14,572 bases of DNA, taken from positions 1-14,572 of the forward strand of contig WRLS01000034.1 of assembly GCA_009776345.1 (NCBI GenBank), given 5' to 3'. Below the pieces are notes generated by a model that was not told where the DNA came from, ran no database searches, and was given only the letters and a program-made list of their open reading frames with translations. Made by a program: the position numbers and the translations under genes. This DNA comes from Oscillospiraceae bacterium. GTDB taxonomy: Bacteria; Bacillota; Clostridia; Oscillospirales; Ruminococcaceae. Of the stretch, positions 13,526 through 14,572 are shown piece by piece (positions within the stretch are counted from its first letter, which is position 1; the number at the start of each line of letters is the position of its first letter).

Positions 13526-13555
13526 AGTATACCATACAGCCGCGGGAAAAGACAA
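13526..13555 (-). promoter_or_regulatory. sigma-A promoter with extended -10 for ruvC operon
   Basis: On the minus strand TTGTCT (13550-13555), an 18-bp spacer and TATACT (13526-13531) preceded by TG one base earlier form an extended -10 promoter. The leader to the GTG start is about 30 bases. This implies that the ruv operon has its own promoter downstream of repeat copy F rather than relying on read-through from mfd. Confidence 0.7.
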
Positions 13556-13558
13556 GCG

Positions 13559-13677
13559 GCGGCGCAGAGCGCCGCAGGATTTAGGATTGAGGATTTAGGA
13601 AGGGAAGAAACTTGATGCATCGTCCTTTCCCTAAAACCTAAAACCTAAATCCTAAAACCTGCGGCGTTATTCGCCGC
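13559..13677. repeat. dispersed heptad/hairpin element, copy F (both ends present)
   Basis: The left end is a perfect 7-bp hairpin GCGGCGC-AGA-GCGCCGC (13559-13575). Three AGG-starting 7-nt units follow (13576-13596), then the core AGGAAGGGAAGAAAC (13597-13611), a short centre and a shortened right core TCCTTTCCC. The right array has four units in the opposite orientation (CCTAAAA or CCTAAAT, about 13630-13657), and the right end is a 6-bp hairpin GCGGCG-TTATT-CGCCGC (13661-13677). The mfd stop codon is exactly the TTA (TAA on the minus strand) in that loop. The left hairpin lies four bases beyond the -35 box of the ruvC promoter. Both ends share CCTGCGGCG, as terminal inverted repeats would. 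Confidence 0.9.
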
Positions 13678-14572
13678 CCGCCATCGCATTCAGCGTTTCC
13701 CGCAGTGTACCGATCGGGTTATCGCCTTTTGCGACCTTTACCGCAATGTACGGCTTTGCCCCGGCGTTTACCATAATCCTGCCCTTAAGCACAGCCGCGG
13801 CGTTCACCGCCATCGCAAGGTCGGGAACTTCGGGGTACAGGATAATCTGCCCCTCTTTCTGGGAGATTTCTTTTATGCCAAGTGACGAAGCCATATTCCG
13901 AAGCAGCGCGACGTCCACCAAGCCCTGTACAGATGAAGGCGGGTCGCCGAAGCGGTCGATCATCTCATCCACTATATCCATCGCGTCCTCCCCGGTTTGT
14001 ACGGACGCGATTTTTTTGTATATATCTATGCGCTGGGCGGGGTTTGCGATGTAGCTCTCCGGGATGTAGGCGTCAAGGCGGATGTCGATAACACATTCCG
14101 TGGCGGGGCGCGCCTTCTCGCCCTGTTCCTCCGCCACGGCCTCGGAGAGCAGGCGAAGGTACAGGTCGTAACCCACAGCCTCCATATGCCCGTGCTGCTG
14201 TGAACCTAAAATATTCCCCGCGCCTCGTATCTCCAAATCGCGCATCGCAATGCGGAAGCCGGAACCGAACGCGGTAAATTCGCGTATGGCGGAAAGTCGC
14301 TTGGCGGCTACTTCTGTAATCGCTTTGCCGGTTTTGAAGGTAAAATAAGCGTATGCCCTGCGGGCCGAGCGCCCCACGCGCCCCCTCAACTGGTAAAGCT
14401 GCGCCAGCCCCATGCGGTCCGCGTCCTCGATAATCAGTGTATTGCAGTTTGGTACGTCAACCCCGGTTTCGATGATGGTTGTGCAGACCAAAATGTCGAT
14501 CTCATGCTCCACGAGCTGCCGCCATACATCGCTGAGGGCCTCCTCGCCGATCCTCCCGTGGGCGGTTACAAT
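13667..14572 (-). CDS. mfd: transcription-repair coupling factor Mfd, C-terminal part
   Basis: Mfd displaces stalled RNA polymerase from damaged DNA and recruits UvrA. The visible 301 residues are the C-terminal third; the gene continues beyond the right edge of the window. The frame enters as IVTAHGRIGEEALSDVWRQL and continues with translocase domain 2: DILVCTTIIETGVDVPN, LIIEDADRMGLAQLYQLRGRVGRS (helicase motifs V-VI with the arginine finger), then the TRG motif region FTAFGSGFRIAMRDLEIRGAGNILG that couples ATP hydrolysis to translocation, and the D7 domain that normally masks the UvrA-binding region. The C-terminus AMAGGE ends in the loop of repeat copy F. No frameshift is seen. Confidence 0.96.
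   Translation of the reverse strand: MVTAHGRIGEEALSDVWRQLVEHEIDILVCTTIIETGVDVPNCNTLIIEDADRMGLAQLYQLRGRVGRSARRAYAYFTFKTGKAITEVAAKRLSAIREFTAFGSGFRIAMRDLEIRGAGNILGSQQHGHMEAVGYDLYLRLLSEAVAEEQGEKARPATECVIDIRLDAYIPESYIANPAQRIDIYKKIASVQTGEDAMDIVDEMIDRFGDPPSSVQGLVDVALLRNMASSLGIKEISQKEGQIILYPEVPDLAMAVNAAAVLKGRIMVNAGAKPYIAVKVAKGDNPIGTLRETLNAMAGGE

Noticed and set aside
13489..13620. N-terminal extension of RuvC by 44 residues
   Set aside because: The extra codons run through the extended -10 promoter and repeat copy F and do not resemble RuvC. The GTG at 13488 gives the family start.

Overview
The window looks like a chromosomal segment of a moderately GC-rich member of the Clostridia (Bacillota), probably from an uncultured lineage. 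The grounds are a ClpC-type (not ClpA/ClpB) unfoldase with a UVR-like middle region, strong G-rich Shine-Dalgarno sites, a DUF6440-like protein, a tiny Cys-rich membrane protein of a style common in Clostridia, and a YabB/TrmN6-RsmI pair as in other Firmicutes. The order is an inference; no rRNA or tRNA is present to place it.

Layout. Most genes are on the minus strand. From right to left: the C-terminal third of mfd (cut by the window edge); a repeat element; then a tightly packed run ruvC - DUF6440-like - ruvA - short QueG-like iron-sulfur protein - YqeK-like HD phosphohydrolase - small nucleotidyltransferase - coiled-coil lipoprotein - ruvB - glmM - tsaD. Two plus-strand genes (a TIM-barrel-like protein of unknown function and a 2H phosphoesterase) lie between tsaD and a minus-strand trmN6-rsmI pair. 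A 39-codon Cys-rich plus-strand gene and minus-strand clpC share a divergent promoter region. The left 204 bases hold low-complexity sequence and a C15/G31 homopolymer inversion that looks like an assembly artefact.

How the genes work together. Mfd, RuvC, RuvA and RuvB form a DNA-repair group (transcription-coupled repair; Holliday-junction branch migration and resolution). The usual ruvA-ruvB adjacency is broken by four genes, two of which (QueG-like, HD) are visibly AT-richer than the flanks, which suggests an acquired cassette. GlmM (cell-wall precursor synthesis), TsaD (tRNA t6A), TrmN6 and RsmI (tRNA/16S rRNA methylation) and ClpC (proteolysis) are housekeeping functions.

The most unusual content is a family of six dispersed intergenic elements (near 125, 2988, 5615, 6236, 10845 and 13559). 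The best copies have a GC-rich mini-hairpin at each end ending in a CCTGCGGCG-like motif, an array of exact 7-nt units (AGGATTT/AGGTTTT) running inward from each end in opposite orientations, and a central inverted repeat AAGGGAAGAAA...TTTCTTCCCTT. Every copy abuts the 3' end of one or two genes, and several supply the stop codon and last residues of the neighbouring protein. They resemble REPIN/MITE-type elements that may also serve as 3'-end or terminator modules.
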